Assembly: GCA_019637915.1 (NCBI GenBank)
Contig: JAHBUV010000001.1
Span: forward strand, 1,334,565-1,398,564
Reading direction: 5' to 3'
Origin: Pseudobdellovibrionaceae bacterium
Lineage (GTDB): Bacteria; Bdellovibrionota; Bdellovibrionia; Bdellovibrionales; Bdellovibrionaceae
Length of the DNA: 64,000 nt
Part shown: in pieces, positions 32,760-41,872 of the stretch
Layout: the number at the start of each line of letters is the position of its first letter
Numbering within the stretch: the first letter of the stretch is position 1
The notes under the pieces: generated by a model
Seen by the model: only the letters and a program-made list of their open reading frames with translations
Database searches by the model: none
What the model was told of the DNA's origin: nothing
Program-made: the position numbers and the translations under genes

Positions 32760-33545
32760 CTAGGCGACTTCCAGTTCGCCGGAGCCGATGGTGGCCTGGA
32801 GCTTGGCGCGCAGGCGCTGCACGGCCTGGGCATGGAGCTGCGACACGCGGCTCTCGGTGACCCTCAGGACCTCGCCGATCTCCTTCAGATTGAGATCCTC
32901 GAAGTAATAAAGGGACAGCACCAGGCGCTGGCGCTCGGGCAGCTCCTCGATGGCCTGGGCGACGATCTCCTTCACCGCCTTCACGTTCAACTGGTTGAAC
33001 GGGTTGTTGGTGGCCGAGCCCTCCAGGATGTTCAGGATGGTCTTCTTGTCCGAGTTGTCGAAGGTGTTCGAATCGTCGATGGACAGCAGGCTCACCGGGC
33101 GCACCTGGTTCACCAGATCGTGGAACTCATCGACCGACACCTTGAGCGCCTTGGCGACCTCCTCGTCCGTGGGGGAGCGGCCGAGTTCGTTCTCGAGGTT
33201 CGCCATCGTCTTGTCCAGCATCTTCGCCTTGTCGCGGATCGAGCGCGGCACCCAGTCCTGGGCGCGCAGCTCGTCGAGGATGGCGCCGCGGATGCGGAAC
33301 TCGGCGTAGGTTTTGAATTTGTTGTCGCGGGTGGGATCGTATTTGTCGATGGCGTCCATCAACCCGATCACACCGGCGGAAATCAAGTCATCCAGCTCGA
33401 TGTTCGACGGCAAACGCACGGCGATCTTCTGGGCGATGTATTTGATCAACGGAGCGTATTCTTCGATCAGCTGATTCTTCTGCTTCGGATTCAGCTTTTT
33501 CGGAAGATCCTTGTATTTTTTCAGAAGAGCCGTGTTTTTGCTCAT
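32760..33545 (-). CDS. fliA: Flagellar sigma factor sigma-28
   Basis: The 261-residue protein directs RNA polymerase to late flagellar promoters (TAAA-N15-GCCGATAA). Region 2 is seen in YAPLIKYIAQKIAVRLPSNI, LDDLISAGVIGLMDAIDKYD and FRIRGAILDELRAQDWVPRSIR, region 3 near SPTDEEVAKALKVSVDE, and region 4 in LPERQRLVLSLYYFEDLNLKEIGEVLRV. GGGGGAAGA precedes the ATG. It is the last gene of the flagellar run, 60 bases after flhG. A fitting target promoter exists at 17632-17658. Confidence 0.95.
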   Translation of the reverse strand: MSKNTALLKKYKDLPKKLNPKQKNQLIEEYAPLIKYIAQKIAVRLPSNIELDDLISAGVIGLMDAIDKYDPTRDNKFKTYAEFRIRGAILDELRAQDWVPRSIRDKAKMLDKTMANLENELGRSPTDEEVAKALKVSVDEFHDLVNQVRPVSLLSIDDSNTFDNSDKKTILNILEGSATNNPFNQLNVKAVKEIVAQAIEELPERQRLVLSLYYFEDLNLKEIGEVLRVTESRVSQLHAQAVQRLRAKLQATIGSGELEVA

Positions 33546-33604
33546 TCTTCCCCCACCACGTCCATGTTAACAAAGCGTTCCTCGGGACCGAAAGTCCAAT
33601 TCGG

Positions 33605-34408
33605 TCAAGCCACACCGACGACCTGCTGCCAGAAGACCTGCAGGCTGCCTTTTCCTTCGACACGACCCTCATCCATGTGAATTCGCGCGCAAAGATTGGC
33701 GATGGCGCGGGCCGAGGGCGACTGCGGCTCCTGTCTCAAAACGAGACGTTGCATCTGCGTGGCCCTCCTCAACAAGGGGTCCATGGGGACGCTGCCCGCG
33801 AAATCAAGACCCACGTCCAGGAAGCGCGTCACCGCCTCCTGGAAACGGCGGTAGAGGCCGAAACCGTCGACTTCGTCGCGCACCTGGTTGCACAGGATGC
33901 TGAACCTGTTCTCTTTGTGTTTCTGATGCAGCACCTTGATCAGGGCGTAAGAGTCCGCGAAGCTCGCCGGGTCAGGGGTGATCACCACCGAGATCGAGTC
34001 GGCCGCCGAGTTCAGGTAAAGCACGTTGTCGGCGATGCCCGGGGCCGTGTCGATCAGCATCCAGTCGAAATCGTGGGGCAGCTCGGCCACGGCGTCGAGC
34101 AAGGCCCGGCGCTGGAAGTTGTTCATGCCGTTCACTTCCGGCAGGCCGCTGCCGCCGGGCAGAAGGAAAATCCCCGGGGACACTTCGCAGAGGATCTCGC
34201 GCACGGTCTTCTGACCCTTCAGCACGTCCAGGAAATGGCCGGAGGGGCGGACGCCGAAAAAGATGTCGACGTTGGCCATGCCCCAGTCGCCGTCCAGGAT
34301 CAGGACCTTCTTGCCCTTGGCCGCGAGGCCGAGGGCGATGTTCGAGACCAGGGTCGTTTTCCCCACCCCGCCCTTGCCGGACGTGATGCTCATGGTTTTT
34401 GTCTTCAT
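33605..34408 (-). CDS. flhG: Flagellar number regulator FlhG (MinD-like ATPase)
   Basis: The 267-residue protein has a deviant Walker A motif near the N-terminus (GKGGVGKTTLVSN), DGDWGMANVDIFFG and the switch DTAPGIADNVLYLNSAAD, which define FlhG/YlxH rather than cell-division MinD. It limits flagellar number by acting on FlhF and FliM/FliN at the pole. It overlaps flhF by four bases. The C-terminal part has the basic, amphipathic region expected for membrane association, though this is not certain from sequence. Confidence 0.92.
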   Translation of the reverse strand: MKTKTMSITSGKGGVGKTTLVSNIALGLAAKGKKVLILDGDWGMANVDIFFGVRPSGHFLDVLKGQKTVREILCEVSPGIFLLPGGSGLPEVNGMNNFQRRALLDAVAELPHDFDWMLIDTAPGIADNVLYLNSAADSISVVITPDPASFADSYALIKVLHQKHKENRFSILCNQVRDEVDGFGLYRRFQEAVTRFLDVGLDFAGSVPMDPLLRRATQMQRLVLRQEPQSPSARAIANLCARIHMDEGRVEGKGSLQVFWQQVVGVA

Positions 34409-35793
34409 ACGGCGTCCATCGTTTGGTTCGGGTTGCGGGTGATCTTGAACAGCAGGTCCAAAACGCGCTCGCGGGTGGCGGGTTCGAAATCCTCCGGCAC
34501 GCGGGAGCCGACGCTGAAGGCGTGCAGGGGCACGGAGAAGCGGCGGACGAAGTTGTAGATCGTGCCGTGCTGGACGGACTCGTCCAAACCCGTGAAAATC
34601 GCGTCGTCAAAACCCAGCACCGAGTAGCGGCGGCCGGCTTCCGTGAGGTCGCCGTCCTTCGACACGCAGGAACCGACGAAATGCAGGCGCGGATTCAACA
34701 GGGCCGGCGGCATGAGGGCGCGCAGGGCCTCGATCTCCTCCTGGTTCTTCAGACTCAGGCCCGGCATGTCCACCAGCACCACGTCGACGCTCGACAGGTA
34801 GCGCATGAGGTTGTTCCAGTCGCCGGCGCCGCGGACCACGGCGAAAGGCACGTTCAGGATCTGGGCGTAGATGCGCATCTGATCGGCGGCGCCGACCTTG
34901 TAGGTGTCGGTGGTCAGCAGAGCCACTTTTTTCTTTTCATTCACGACGAGATGGCTCGCCATCTTCACCATGGACGTGGTCTTGCCGGAGCCGGCGGGAC
35001 CCAGGAAAACATGCACCTTGCCGGGCACCGAGCGTCCCGTGACGGGAGTCGTCTCGAGCAGGTGGCGCGCCACCCAGCCTTCCACGAGATGACGGTTCTT
35101 CATTTTCAGGGCCGGGATGGACTCCTGCGCCTTGGTCAGGATCTCGGCGGTGATCGTGGCGTCCACGCCCACCGAGGTCAGGCGCTCGAACATGAAACTC
35201 AGATCGAAGGGAATGCCGAAGTCCGCGCCGGGATGCGTTCCCACCATGCCCTGGGGCACGTTCTGGAATTGCGCGATGATCTCGCGCAAAGTGGCGATCT
35301 CGCTTTTCAGGGTTTTGATCTCTTCCGGCTCCTGCAGGGGGGCGCGCACCACCGCCACCGGGGCGGGAGCGGCCGCGACGGGCGCGGGCACGCGCGCGTT
35401 CTCCACCGCGACCGGCGCGCCGATCCGCGCGCGGGGATCGCCCGCGTGGGCCTCGTCGTCGATGTCGGCGTAACGACGGGTCGTCACCGGGCGCGGCTGG
35501 GTTCTTTCGGAGTATTTCGTGACCATCTGGTTGATCAGTTGTTTCTGCGTGCGCGCCGGGCTGCGGGAGAATTTTTCCAGATCCTGGCCGCGCAAACGCG
35601 ATTCGGCGAATTTCTTTTTCTGCAGCGTCTCGTCCGACACCGCGGCGGTGATTTCCACGCTGCCTTCACCGACGAGGCCGAAACTGCGCTGGTTGTCCCG
35701 CGCCGACAGGATGATGGCGTCGGGTCCCAGCTGGGATTTCACCATCTCCAGGGCTTCCTTCATGGTGCGGGCTTCGAACTTCTTAACTTGCAT
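34405..35793 (-). CDS. flhF: Flagellar biosynthesis GTPase FlhF
   Basis: The 462-residue protein starts with the FlhF signature MQVKKFEARTMKEALEMVKSQLGPDAIIL. A basic/Pro- and Ala-rich linker (about 90-160) and an SRP-type NG domain follow, with G1 GPAGSGKTTSMVKMA, LLTTDTYKVGAADQMRIYA, the G3-like VDMPGLS and a closing DDAIFTGLDES. It marks the pole for flagellar assembly together with FlhG. The start overlaps the flhA stop by 11 bases. Confidence 0.94.
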   Translation of the reverse strand: MQVKKFEARTMKEALEMVKSQLGPDAIILSARDNQRSFGLVGEGSVEITAAVSDETLQKKKFAESRLRGQDLEKFSRSPARTQKQLINQMVTKYSERTQPRPVTTRRYADIDDEAHAGDPRARIGAPVAVENARVPAPVAAAPAPVAVVRAPLQEPEEIKTLKSEIATLREIIAQFQNVPQGMVGTHPGADFGIPFDLSFMFERLTSVGVDATITAEILTKAQESIPALKMKNRHLVEGWVARHLLETTPVTGRSVPGKVHVFLGPAGSGKTTSMVKMASHLVVNEKKKVALLTTDTYKVGAADQMRIYAQILNVPFAVVRGAGDWNNLMRYLSSVDVVLVDMPGLSLKNQEEIEALRALMPPALLNPRLHFVGSCVSKDGDLTEAGRRYSVLGFDDAIFTGLDESVQHGTIYNFVRRFSVPLHAFSVGSRVPEDFEPATRERVLDLLFKITRNPNQTMDAV

Positions 35794-37882
35794 GGCTGAT
35801 CTCCACGGTCGCGACGGACTGGACGTTGGCTTCGCTGGTCAATTCGTTGTGGGACAGGATCACCAGCTGCGGGATGAACCGCGAGGTGAGCTTGGACAGG
35901 TGACGGCGCGAGGTCGGGCTGGTCAGCAGGATCGGCTGGCCGGCGATCTCGGGATGATGCTCCACCGCCGAAGCGATGTTGGTGATCAGGCGGCTCGCCG
36001 TCTGCGGATCCATCACCAGCTGCACGCCCTGTTCGGTTTGCAGCAGGGAGTTGGCGATCATTTCCTCGACGTAAGGGTGCAGGGTCATGACCGGGATGTT
36101 GCCCTGGTCGGTCGTGTACTTGGCGGTGATGCCGCGGGCGAGGCCCCGGCGCACGGACTCGGTCAGCACTTCGACGTCCTTGGTGCGCACGGCTTCGTCC
36201 GCCAGCGTTTCGAAGATGGTCAGGAGATCGCGCACCGACACCTGCTCCTTCAGGAGGCTTTGCAGGACGCGGACCACGGACCCCAGGGGCAGCAGATCGG
36301 GAATGAGTTCCTCGACGACCTTGGGATGGGTCTTCTTGAAATTCTCGATGAGGACCGAGGCCTCCTGGCGCCCCATGAGCTCGTGGGCGTGGGAGCGGAT
36401 GATCTCGGTGAGATGGGTCGCCATGACAGTGGGCAGGTCCACCACGGTGTAGCCGGCCATCTCGGCCTCTTCCTTGCGGGCGGGCATGATCCACAGGGCG
36501 TCGAGCCCGAAGGCCGGTTCGCGGGTCGGGATGCCGTCGATGCGGCCGACCACGTTGCCCGGATCCATCGCCAGCAGGGACTCGGGGCGCAGCACGCCCC
36601 CGCCCACGCGGTTGCCCTTGATCATCACGCGGTACTCGCCGGGACCCAGCTGCAGATTGTCGCGGATGTGGATGCTCGGGACGACGATGCCCAGATCGAG
36701 GGCGAACTGCTTGCGGATGCTGACGATGCGCTCGAGCAGGTCGCCGCTCTTGTCGCTCTCGACGATGTTGATCAGGCCGTAACCCACCTCGAGCTCGACC
36801 AGGTCGAGGGGCAGCATGCTTTCGATGTTCTCTTTTTTCGGGCCCAGGTTGACGACCTCGGCCTTTTTGCGCTCGTTCTCGACGGCTTCTTTCTGGAAGC
36901 GCTGAACGACCCAGGCCAGGCCGGCGAGCACTCCGCCGATCAGGAAAAACGGCAAAGTCGGCAGGCCGGGGATCACGCCGAGCAGGGCCAGCACGCCGCC
37001 GGCGATGTAAACGGCGCGCGGATTGCGGAAGATCTGGCCGCTCATCTCTTTGCCCATGTCCTCGTCGGCCGCGGACGAGCGCGTGACGATGATACCGGCG
37101 GCGGTCGAAATGATGAGCGCCGGGATCTGCGACAGCAAGCCGTCACCGATGGTCAGCATGGTGTAGTTCTTGGCGGCGGTGGTCAGATCGAGGTTCCGCT
37201 GGATCATGCCGATCAGGAAACCGCCGATGATGTTGATCAAAGTGATGATGATGCCGGCGATGGCGTCGCCGCGCACGAACTTGGACGCACCATCCATGGC
37301 CCCGTAAAAGTCGGCCTCCTGGTTGATCTCCTTACGGCGCCGGCGGGCTTCCGCCTCCGTGATCAAGCCGGCGTTCAAGTCGGCGTCGATCGCCATCTGC
37401 TTCCCGGGCATGGCGTCCAAAGTGAAGCGGGCGGCGACTTCCGCGACGCGGCCGGAACCCTTGGTGATGACGATGAAGTTGATGACGTTCAGGATCAGGA
37501 AAACGATGAAACCGATGACGTAGTTGTTGCCGACGACGAAATCACCGAAGGCGTGGATCACGGAACCCGCCGCCGAAGGGCCTTCATGGCCGTGGGTCAG
37601 AATCAGACGGGTCGTGGCGACGTTCAACGACAGGCGGAAGAGCGTCGTCATCAGCAGCAAGGACGGGAAGGACGTGAAGTCCAGGGCGCGCTTGGCGTAC
37701 AGGGACACCAGCAAAATCAGGATGCTGATGGCCAGGGACAGCGTCAGGGACAGATCCAGAACGAAGGCCGGCAGCGGGATGATCATCACCGACAGGACGG
37801 CCAGCAAGCCGAAGGCGATGAACAAATCGGTGTTCTTCGTGATTTTCTCGAATCGCTTCAGGAATTGGAACAGCTGCTCCAT
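35783..37882 (-). CDS. flhA: Flagellar export gate protein FlhA
   Basis: The 699-residue inner-membrane protein has eight predicted helices in the first 330 residues. The FHIPEP-region equivalents are SFPSLLLMTTLFRLSLNVATTRL, GRVAEVAARFTLDAMPGKQM and GASKFVRGDAIAG. The C-terminal cytosolic domain docks chaperones and substrates of the flagellar type III export machine. GTG (37885) and ATG (37882) starts overlap at the flhB stop (GTGATG); I choose the ATG. Confidence 0.96.
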   Translation of the reverse strand: MEQLFQFLKRFEKITKNTDLFIAFGLLAVLSVMIIPLPAFVLDLSLTLSLAISILILLVSLYAKRALDFTSFPSLLLMTTLFRLSLNVATTRLILTHGHEGPSAAGSVIHAFGDFVVGNNYVIGFIVFLILNVINFIVITKGSGRVAEVAARFTLDAMPGKQMAIDADLNAGLITEAEARRRRKEINQEADFYGAMDGASKFVRGDAIAGIIITLINIIGGFLIGMIQRNLDLTTAAKNYTMLTIGDGLLSQIPALIISTAAGIIVTRSSAADEDMGKEMSGQIFRNPRAVYIAGGVLALLGVIPGLPTLPFFLIGGVLAGLAWVVQRFQKEAVENERKKAEVVNLGPKKENIESMLPLDLVELEVGYGLINIVESDKSGDLLERIVSIRKQFALDLGIVVPSIHIRDNLQLGPGEYRVMIKGNRVGGGVLRPESLLAMDPGNVVGRIDGIPTREPAFGLDALWIMPARKEEAEMAGYTVVDLPTVMATHLTEIIRSHAHELMGRQEASVLIENFKKTHPKVVEELIPDLLPLGSVVRVLQSLLKEQVSVRDLLTIFETLADEAVRTKDVEVLTESVRRGLARGITAKYTTDQGNIPVMTLHPYVEEMIANSLLQTEQGVQLVMDPQTASRLITNIASAVEHHPEIAGQPILLTSPTSRRHLSKLTSRFIPQLVILSHNELTSEANVQSVATVEISHAS

Positions 37883-38952
37883 CACGACCTCACCTTTTTA
37901 CGCTTCAAGCGGAAAACGTAGCTCAGCACTTCCGCCACGGCGACGAAGAGTTCCCGCGGGATCACCTGGCCGATCTTCAGAGTTTTGAAAATGGTCCGCG
38001 CCAGGGGTTTGTTCTCGACGATGGGAATGTTGTTCTGCCGGGCGATTTCCTTGATTTTCTCGGCGACCAGATCGGCGCCCTTCGCGACCAGCTGCGGGGC
38101 CGGCAGATCGCTGGAGTATTTCAGGACGATGGCGATGTGCGTGGGATTCGTGATCACCACGTCGGCCTTCGGGATGGCGTCCATCATGCGGCGGTTCGCC
38201 ATCTCGCGCTGGATGCGGCGGATGCGCGCTTTGATCTGCGGATCCCCTTCGCGCTGCTTGATCTCTTCCTTGATCTCCTGCTTGCTCATCATCATGCGGC
38301 GCTCGAGGTCCCAGCGCTGGTAGAAATAGTCCGCGCCCGCCAGGATCAGCATCACCATGCCCACGCCGAAAAGCAGGCGGACCGCGACGGAGCTGATGTA
38401 GAAAATGATCTCCTGGGGGCTGAAGGTGACCAGGAAGGGCAGCTTCGCGGCTTCGCTGCGCAGGAGGAAATAGAGCACGATCGCCACAGCCAGCATCTTG
38501 AGCAGGGACTTCAGGCCCTCGACGGCGCCGCGCAGGCTGAAAATCCTCTTGAAACCGCTCAAGGGATTGATGCGCTCGAGCTTCGGGGACAAGGCATCCT
38601 CCACCTGCAGGAAACCGATCTGCATCAGCGAGCTGCCGGCGCCGATCACGGCGGCCGCGGCCATCACCGGCAGGATCAAGAGCACGCTTTTGCCGGCCGC
38701 GAACTGCAGCATCTCGAAATTCTGGATGCCGCCCCGCAGGCTCGTCACCATCTCGGGTCCCATGGTGCGGATGAAAAGCTCGTTGAGGTTGGTGTAGAAG
38801 AAACGGCCCAGGGCCCAGATGACCCCGGCCGCGGCGAAGAACAAGAGCGCGCCCGACAGCTCGCGCGTGTGCGCGACCTGGCCCTGGCGCCGGAACTCCT
38901 CGCGCCTCGCGTCTGTGGCCTGTTCTGTCTTCTCGCCCTGATCTTCCGCCAT
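37882..38952 (-). CDS. flhB: Flagellar export switch protein FlhB
   Basis: The 356-residue protein has a hydrophilic N-terminus (MAEDQGEKTEQATDARREEF), four transmembrane segments (about 30-210), and a cytoplasmic domain with the autocleavage site NPTH in VVITNPTHIAIVLKY. It switches the exporter from rod/hook to filament substrates after cleavage between Asn and Pro. It ends in a basic tail (RLKRKKVRS). It overlaps flhA and lies nine bases after fliR. Confidence 0.95.
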   Translation of the reverse strand: MAEDQGEKTEQATDARREEFRRQGQVAHTRELSGALLFFAAAGVIWALGRFFYTNLNELFIRTMGPEMVTSLRGGIQNFEMLQFAAGKSVLLILPVMAAAAVIGAGSSLMQIGFLQVEDALSPKLERINPLSGFKRIFSLRGAVEGLKSLLKMLAVAIVLYFLLRSEAAKLPFLVTFSPQEIIFYISSVAVRLLFGVGMVMLILAGADYFYQRWDLERRMMMSKQEIKEEIKQREGDPQIKARIRRIQREMANRRMMDAIPKADVVITNPTHIAIVLKYSSDLPAPQLVAKGADLVAEKIKEIARQNNIPIVENKPLARTIFKTLKIGQVIPRELFVAVAEVLSYVFRLKRKKVRS

Positions 38953-38961
38953 TCCCGTCCC

Positions 38962-39738
38962 TTAAAGCGTTTTCAAAACCTGCAGCAACTTCGCCGACGT
39001 CATGTCGACGAGAACATTCATTTCCAAAGCGAACAAAGGCATGCAGATGAACATCACCACCAGGCCCAGCATGATGGTCACCGGGAAACTGGTGACCAGA
39101 ACGTTGATCTGCGGGATGGCGCGGCCCAGGATGCCCATCGCCAGATTGGCGATCAGGATGGCCGCCATCACCGGCGCGCTCATTTTGATGGTCAGCACCA
39201 GAAGGTCCTGGCCAAACATCGCCACTTCCGCCAGGGAGCCCGTGTTCAGTGACAACAGACCCACCGGGATCATGTCGAGGCTTTGCACCAAGGCCGAGAT
39301 CAGCATGTGGTGCCCGTTGATCAGCAGGAAAAACATCGATCCGATCAGGACGTGGAATTGCTCGATGACGCTCCCCTGGGAGGCCATCATCGGGTTGTAG
39401 AGCTGCGCCGAGCTCAGCCCCAGGGTCACGGAGATCAGATCGCCGGTCATCGAGATGGCGAAGAAGAACAGCCGCGTGAGATAACCGAGCACGAGGCCGA
39501 TCAGCACTTCCCGACCGGCGATCAGGATCAGGTCCTCGCCGAAACCGCGCATCACCGCGGGGTCCGTCTTCACCGCCGGGTAGACCGTCATGGTCAGCAC
39601 CAGGCAGAAAAGGATCTTCAGGGGCGTGTTGATGGCCGGCAGGCTGAACAGGGCCGCCGAAAAGACGAAACCGATCATGCGCAGCAGGATGAGCGCGAAG
39701 ACCAGGATCTGAATTTCCGACAGCTGGTAAATGGCCAC
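38962..39738 (-). CDS. fliR: Flagellar export gate protein FliR
   Basis: The 258-residue protein has about six transmembrane segments, including ILVFALILLRMIGFVFSAALF at the start and SSAQLYNPMMASQGSVIEQFHVLIGSMFFLLINGHH in pieces. The GxH-type region is typical of FliR, a core subunit of the FliPQR gate. The start is GTG at 39738 with GAGGGAG upstream. It lies four bases after fliQ. Confidence 0.94.
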   Translation of the reverse strand: MAIYQLSEIQILVFALILLRMIGFVFSAALFSLPAINTPLKILFCLVLTMTVYPAVKTDPAVMRGFGEDLILIAGREVLIGLVLGYLTRLFFFAISMTGDLISVTLGLSSAQLYNPMMASQGSVIEQFHVLIGSMFFLLINGHHMLISALVQSLDMIPVGLLSLNTGSLAEVAMFGQDLLVLTIKMSAPVMAAILIANLAMGILGRAIPQINVLVTSFPVTIMLGLVVMFICMPLFALEMNVLVDMTSAKLLQVLKTL

Positions 39739-39742
39739 GTTC

Positions 39743-40015
39743 TCACTCCCTCACGATGGTCGCGATGTTTTCGAACAGGGTGATGGTGTAATGGCTCATG
39801 ACATCGATCATCCAGGGACCGGCGAACACCAGCACCAGGGCGATGATGATCATCTTCGGAATGAAGGTCAGGGTCGCCTCGTTGATCTGGGTCACGGCCT
39901 GGAAAATGCTGACGGCCAGACCGACCAGCAGCGTGCTGAGCAGCATCGGCGCCGCCAGCATGGCCGTCGTGCGCAAGGCGTCTTGTCCCAATTTCAGGAG
40001 GATCTCTTCCGTCAT
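39743..40015 (-). CDS. fliQ: Flagellar export gate protein FliQ
   Basis: The 90-residue protein has two transmembrane helices (MLAAPMLLSTLLVGLAVSIF and FIPKMIIIALVLVFAGPWMI) joined by the conserved QAVTQINEATLTF loop. ATG 40015 with AGGGGA upstream gives the normal length; the longer frame is not needed. FliQ packs in several copies around FliP/FliR in the export gate. Confidence 0.95.
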   Translation of the reverse strand: MTEEILLKLGQDALRTTAMLAAPMLLSTLLVGLAVSIFQAVTQINEATLTFIPKMIIIALVLVFAGPWMIDVMSHYTITLFENIATIVRE

Positions 40016-40026
40016 GCGCTTCCCCT

Positions 40027-40782
40027 TCAACCGAAACTTTTCACCATCGAGCCGATGAGCAGACCCCATCCGTCGACGAGAACGAACAACATGATTTTAA
40101 ACGGCAAGGAAATCACCACCGGCGGCAGCATCATCATCCCCATCGCCATCAGCACGCTCGAGGCGACGATGTCGATGACCAGGAACGGCAGGAAGATGAT
40201 GAAACCGATCATGAAGGCGGTTTTCAGCTCGGAAACGATGAAGGCCGGCACCAGCACCATGGTGGGAACGTCGGCCCGGGTCTTGGGCTTTTCCACCTTG
40301 GCGAGCTTCACGAAGAGGGCCAGGTCGGCGTCGCGGGTCTGGTTGAACATGAATTTGCGCAGAGGGGCCAGGGCGTTGTCGAGGGCCGCTTCCTGGGCCA
40401 TCTTGCCGGCCATGTAGGGCTGCAGGGCGTTCTTGTTGATCTCGTCGAAGGCCGGGCCCATGACGAAGAAAGTCAGAAACAGCGCGAGCCCCACCAGGAG
40501 CTGGTTCGGCGGCATCTGCTGCACGCCCAGGGCCTGGCGCAGGAAGGACAGGACGATGATGATGCGGGTGAAGCCCGTCATCATGATCATGATCGCCGGC
40601 GCCAGGGTCAGCACCGTCAGCATCAACACCATCTTGATGGCGTTCACGACCTCGCCGGGATTCTCCGTCGTTTTGAAACCCAGGTTCACCGTCGGATAGG
40701 TGATCTGGGCGAAACAATCGGCTCCCGCGAAGAGGATCAGCAAAGGGAGCGCGAAAAATGCCATCCTGGCCAGTTTTTTCAC
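40027..40782 (-). CDS. fliP: Flagellar export gate protein FliP
   Basis: The 251-residue protein has a signal peptide (MKKLARMAFFALPLLILFAGADCFA). Four transmembrane helices carry the diagnostic MIMMTGFTRIIIVLSFLRQALGVQQMPPNQLL and LPFLVIDIVASSVLMAMGMMMLPPV, cited here in pieces of the family signature. The start is GTG overlapping the fliO stop (GTGA). FliP forms the pentameric centre of the export gate. Confidence 0.95.
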   Translation of the reverse strand: MKKLARMAFFALPLLILFAGADCFAQITYPTVNLGFKTTENPGEVVNAIKMVLMLTVLTLAPAIMIMMTGFTRIIIVLSFLRQALGVQQMPPNQLLVGLALFLTFFVMGPAFDEINKNALQPYMAGKMAQEAALDNALAPLRKFMFNQTRDADLALFVKLAKVEKPKTRADVPTMVLVPAFIVSELKTAFMIGFIIFLPFLVIDIVASSVLMAMGMMMLPPVVISLPFKIMLFVLVDGWGLLIGSMVKSFG

Positions 40783-41435
40783 TCGAGGGACCTCATGCCT
40801 TTCAAGCGGCGGCTGACGACGTCTTTGATCTGGTTCAAACCGCTCATCTGGAACTCTTCCCCGTCCGTCGGCTCTTCCGCGCGCTCGCCGCGCATCTGGG
40901 CCTGGCCCAGAACGCTGTTGAACTGCGTCGGCGCCTCTTCCGGGACTTCGTCGTCCAGGAGGGACAGGGATTTGATCATGGAGATGTTCTGGTCGGTGAC
41001 GCCGATCAGGATCGACTCACCGGCCACGCGCACGATGGCCAGGCTTTTTTTCTGTCCCAGCCAGTGTTGCGTCAGCACTTTGATCTGCGGGGCGTTCTGT
41101 CGCGGGCCGGGACGGGCTTTGCGGCGCATCCACACGTAGGCCCCACCGGCCATCAAACCCAGGACGACGAGGCCGAAAGCGAAACGGAGCAGGGGGCTGC
41201 CTTCCGCCGCCACGGACTGGCGTTTTTCCAGGTTCAACGGGATTTCGGATTCTTTCAAATCCTCTTTCTTCGCCGTCGCGGTTTCCGGCGCGGGCGTTTC
41301 GACGGGGGTTTCCGCCGCGACGATCACGCCTTGCGTTTCCGCCAGAACCTCTTTGGCTTCGGCGGGCAGGCCTTCGGCGGCGCGGGACACGCCGGCCGGG
41401 GACAGGAACAACGCGAGCAGCAGAACCTTGAACAT
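40779..41435 (-). CDS. fliO: Flagellar assembly protein FliO
   Basis: The 218-residue protein has a signal peptide, a long periplasmic region rich in Glu/Ala/Val, one transmembrane helix (FAFGLVVLGLMAGGAYVWM), and a cytoplasmic domain with IKVLTQHWLGQKKSLAIVRVAG, the FliO core. It helps FliP assemble. Three starts are possible (GTG 41444, ATG 41441, ATG 41435); the last has GGGGTGA at the best distance. It is larger than enterobacterial FliO because of the periplasmic part. Confidence 0.9.
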   Translation of the reverse strand: MFKVLLLALFLSPAGVSRAAEGLPAEAKEVLAETQGVIVAAETPVETPAPETATAKKEDLKESEIPLNLEKRQSVAAEGSPLLRFAFGLVVLGLMAGGAYVWMRRKARPGPRQNAPQIKVLTQHWLGQKKSLAIVRVAGESILIGVTDQNISMIKSLSLLDDEVPEEAPTQFNSVLGQAQMRGERAEEPTDGEEFQMSGLNQIKDVVSRRLKGMRSLE

Positions 41436-41440
41436 GCTCA

Positions 41441-41863
41441 TCACCCCAATTGCTCGATGCGCTCGGACGTCGAAATGATATCCGTCAGGCGAACACCGAA
41501 TTTTTCGTTCACCACCACGGCTTCGCCGCGGGCGATGAGTTTGTCGTTGACCAGGACTTCCATGGGTTCACCGGCCAGCTTGCTGAGCTCGATGACGCTT
41601 CCCTGAGTGAGGTTGAGCAGTTCGCTCACCGGCATCTTGGTGCGGCCGAGTTCGACCGTCACGCGCAGCGGAATGTCCAGGATGAGCTGCAGATTGCGGT
41701 CTTTCGCCCCGCCGCCCGATGAGCCCGCGGAAAAACCGCCGCCCGATCCGGCGCTCGAGCCGCCGCCGTTGCCGGCCGCCGCCCCGCCATCCATCGCCGC
41801 GGTCATCGCCGCCGCCTCTTCCGCCAACTGGTCCGCAAGATTCTCCAATGAATCCTCAGACAT
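41441..41863 (-). CDS. fliN: Flagellar motor switch protein FliN
   Basis: The 140-residue protein has an acidic N-terminus, a Gly/Ser-rich linker (about 22-50), and the SpoA domain with LILDIPLRVTVELGRTKMPV, LLNLTQGSVIELSKLAGEP and VNDKLIARGEAVVVNEKFGVR. It sits in the C-ring, where CheY and FlhG influences are received. GGGGGAAAC precedes the ATG. Confidence 0.95.
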   Translation of the reverse strand: MSEDSLENLADQLAEEAAAMTAAMDGGAAAGNGGGSSAGSGGGFSAGSSGGGAKDRNLQLILDIPLRVTVELGRTKMPVSELLNLTQGSVIELSKLAGEPMEVLVNDKLIARGEAVVVNEKFGVRLTDIISTSERIEQLG

Positions 41864-41872
41864 GTTTCCCCC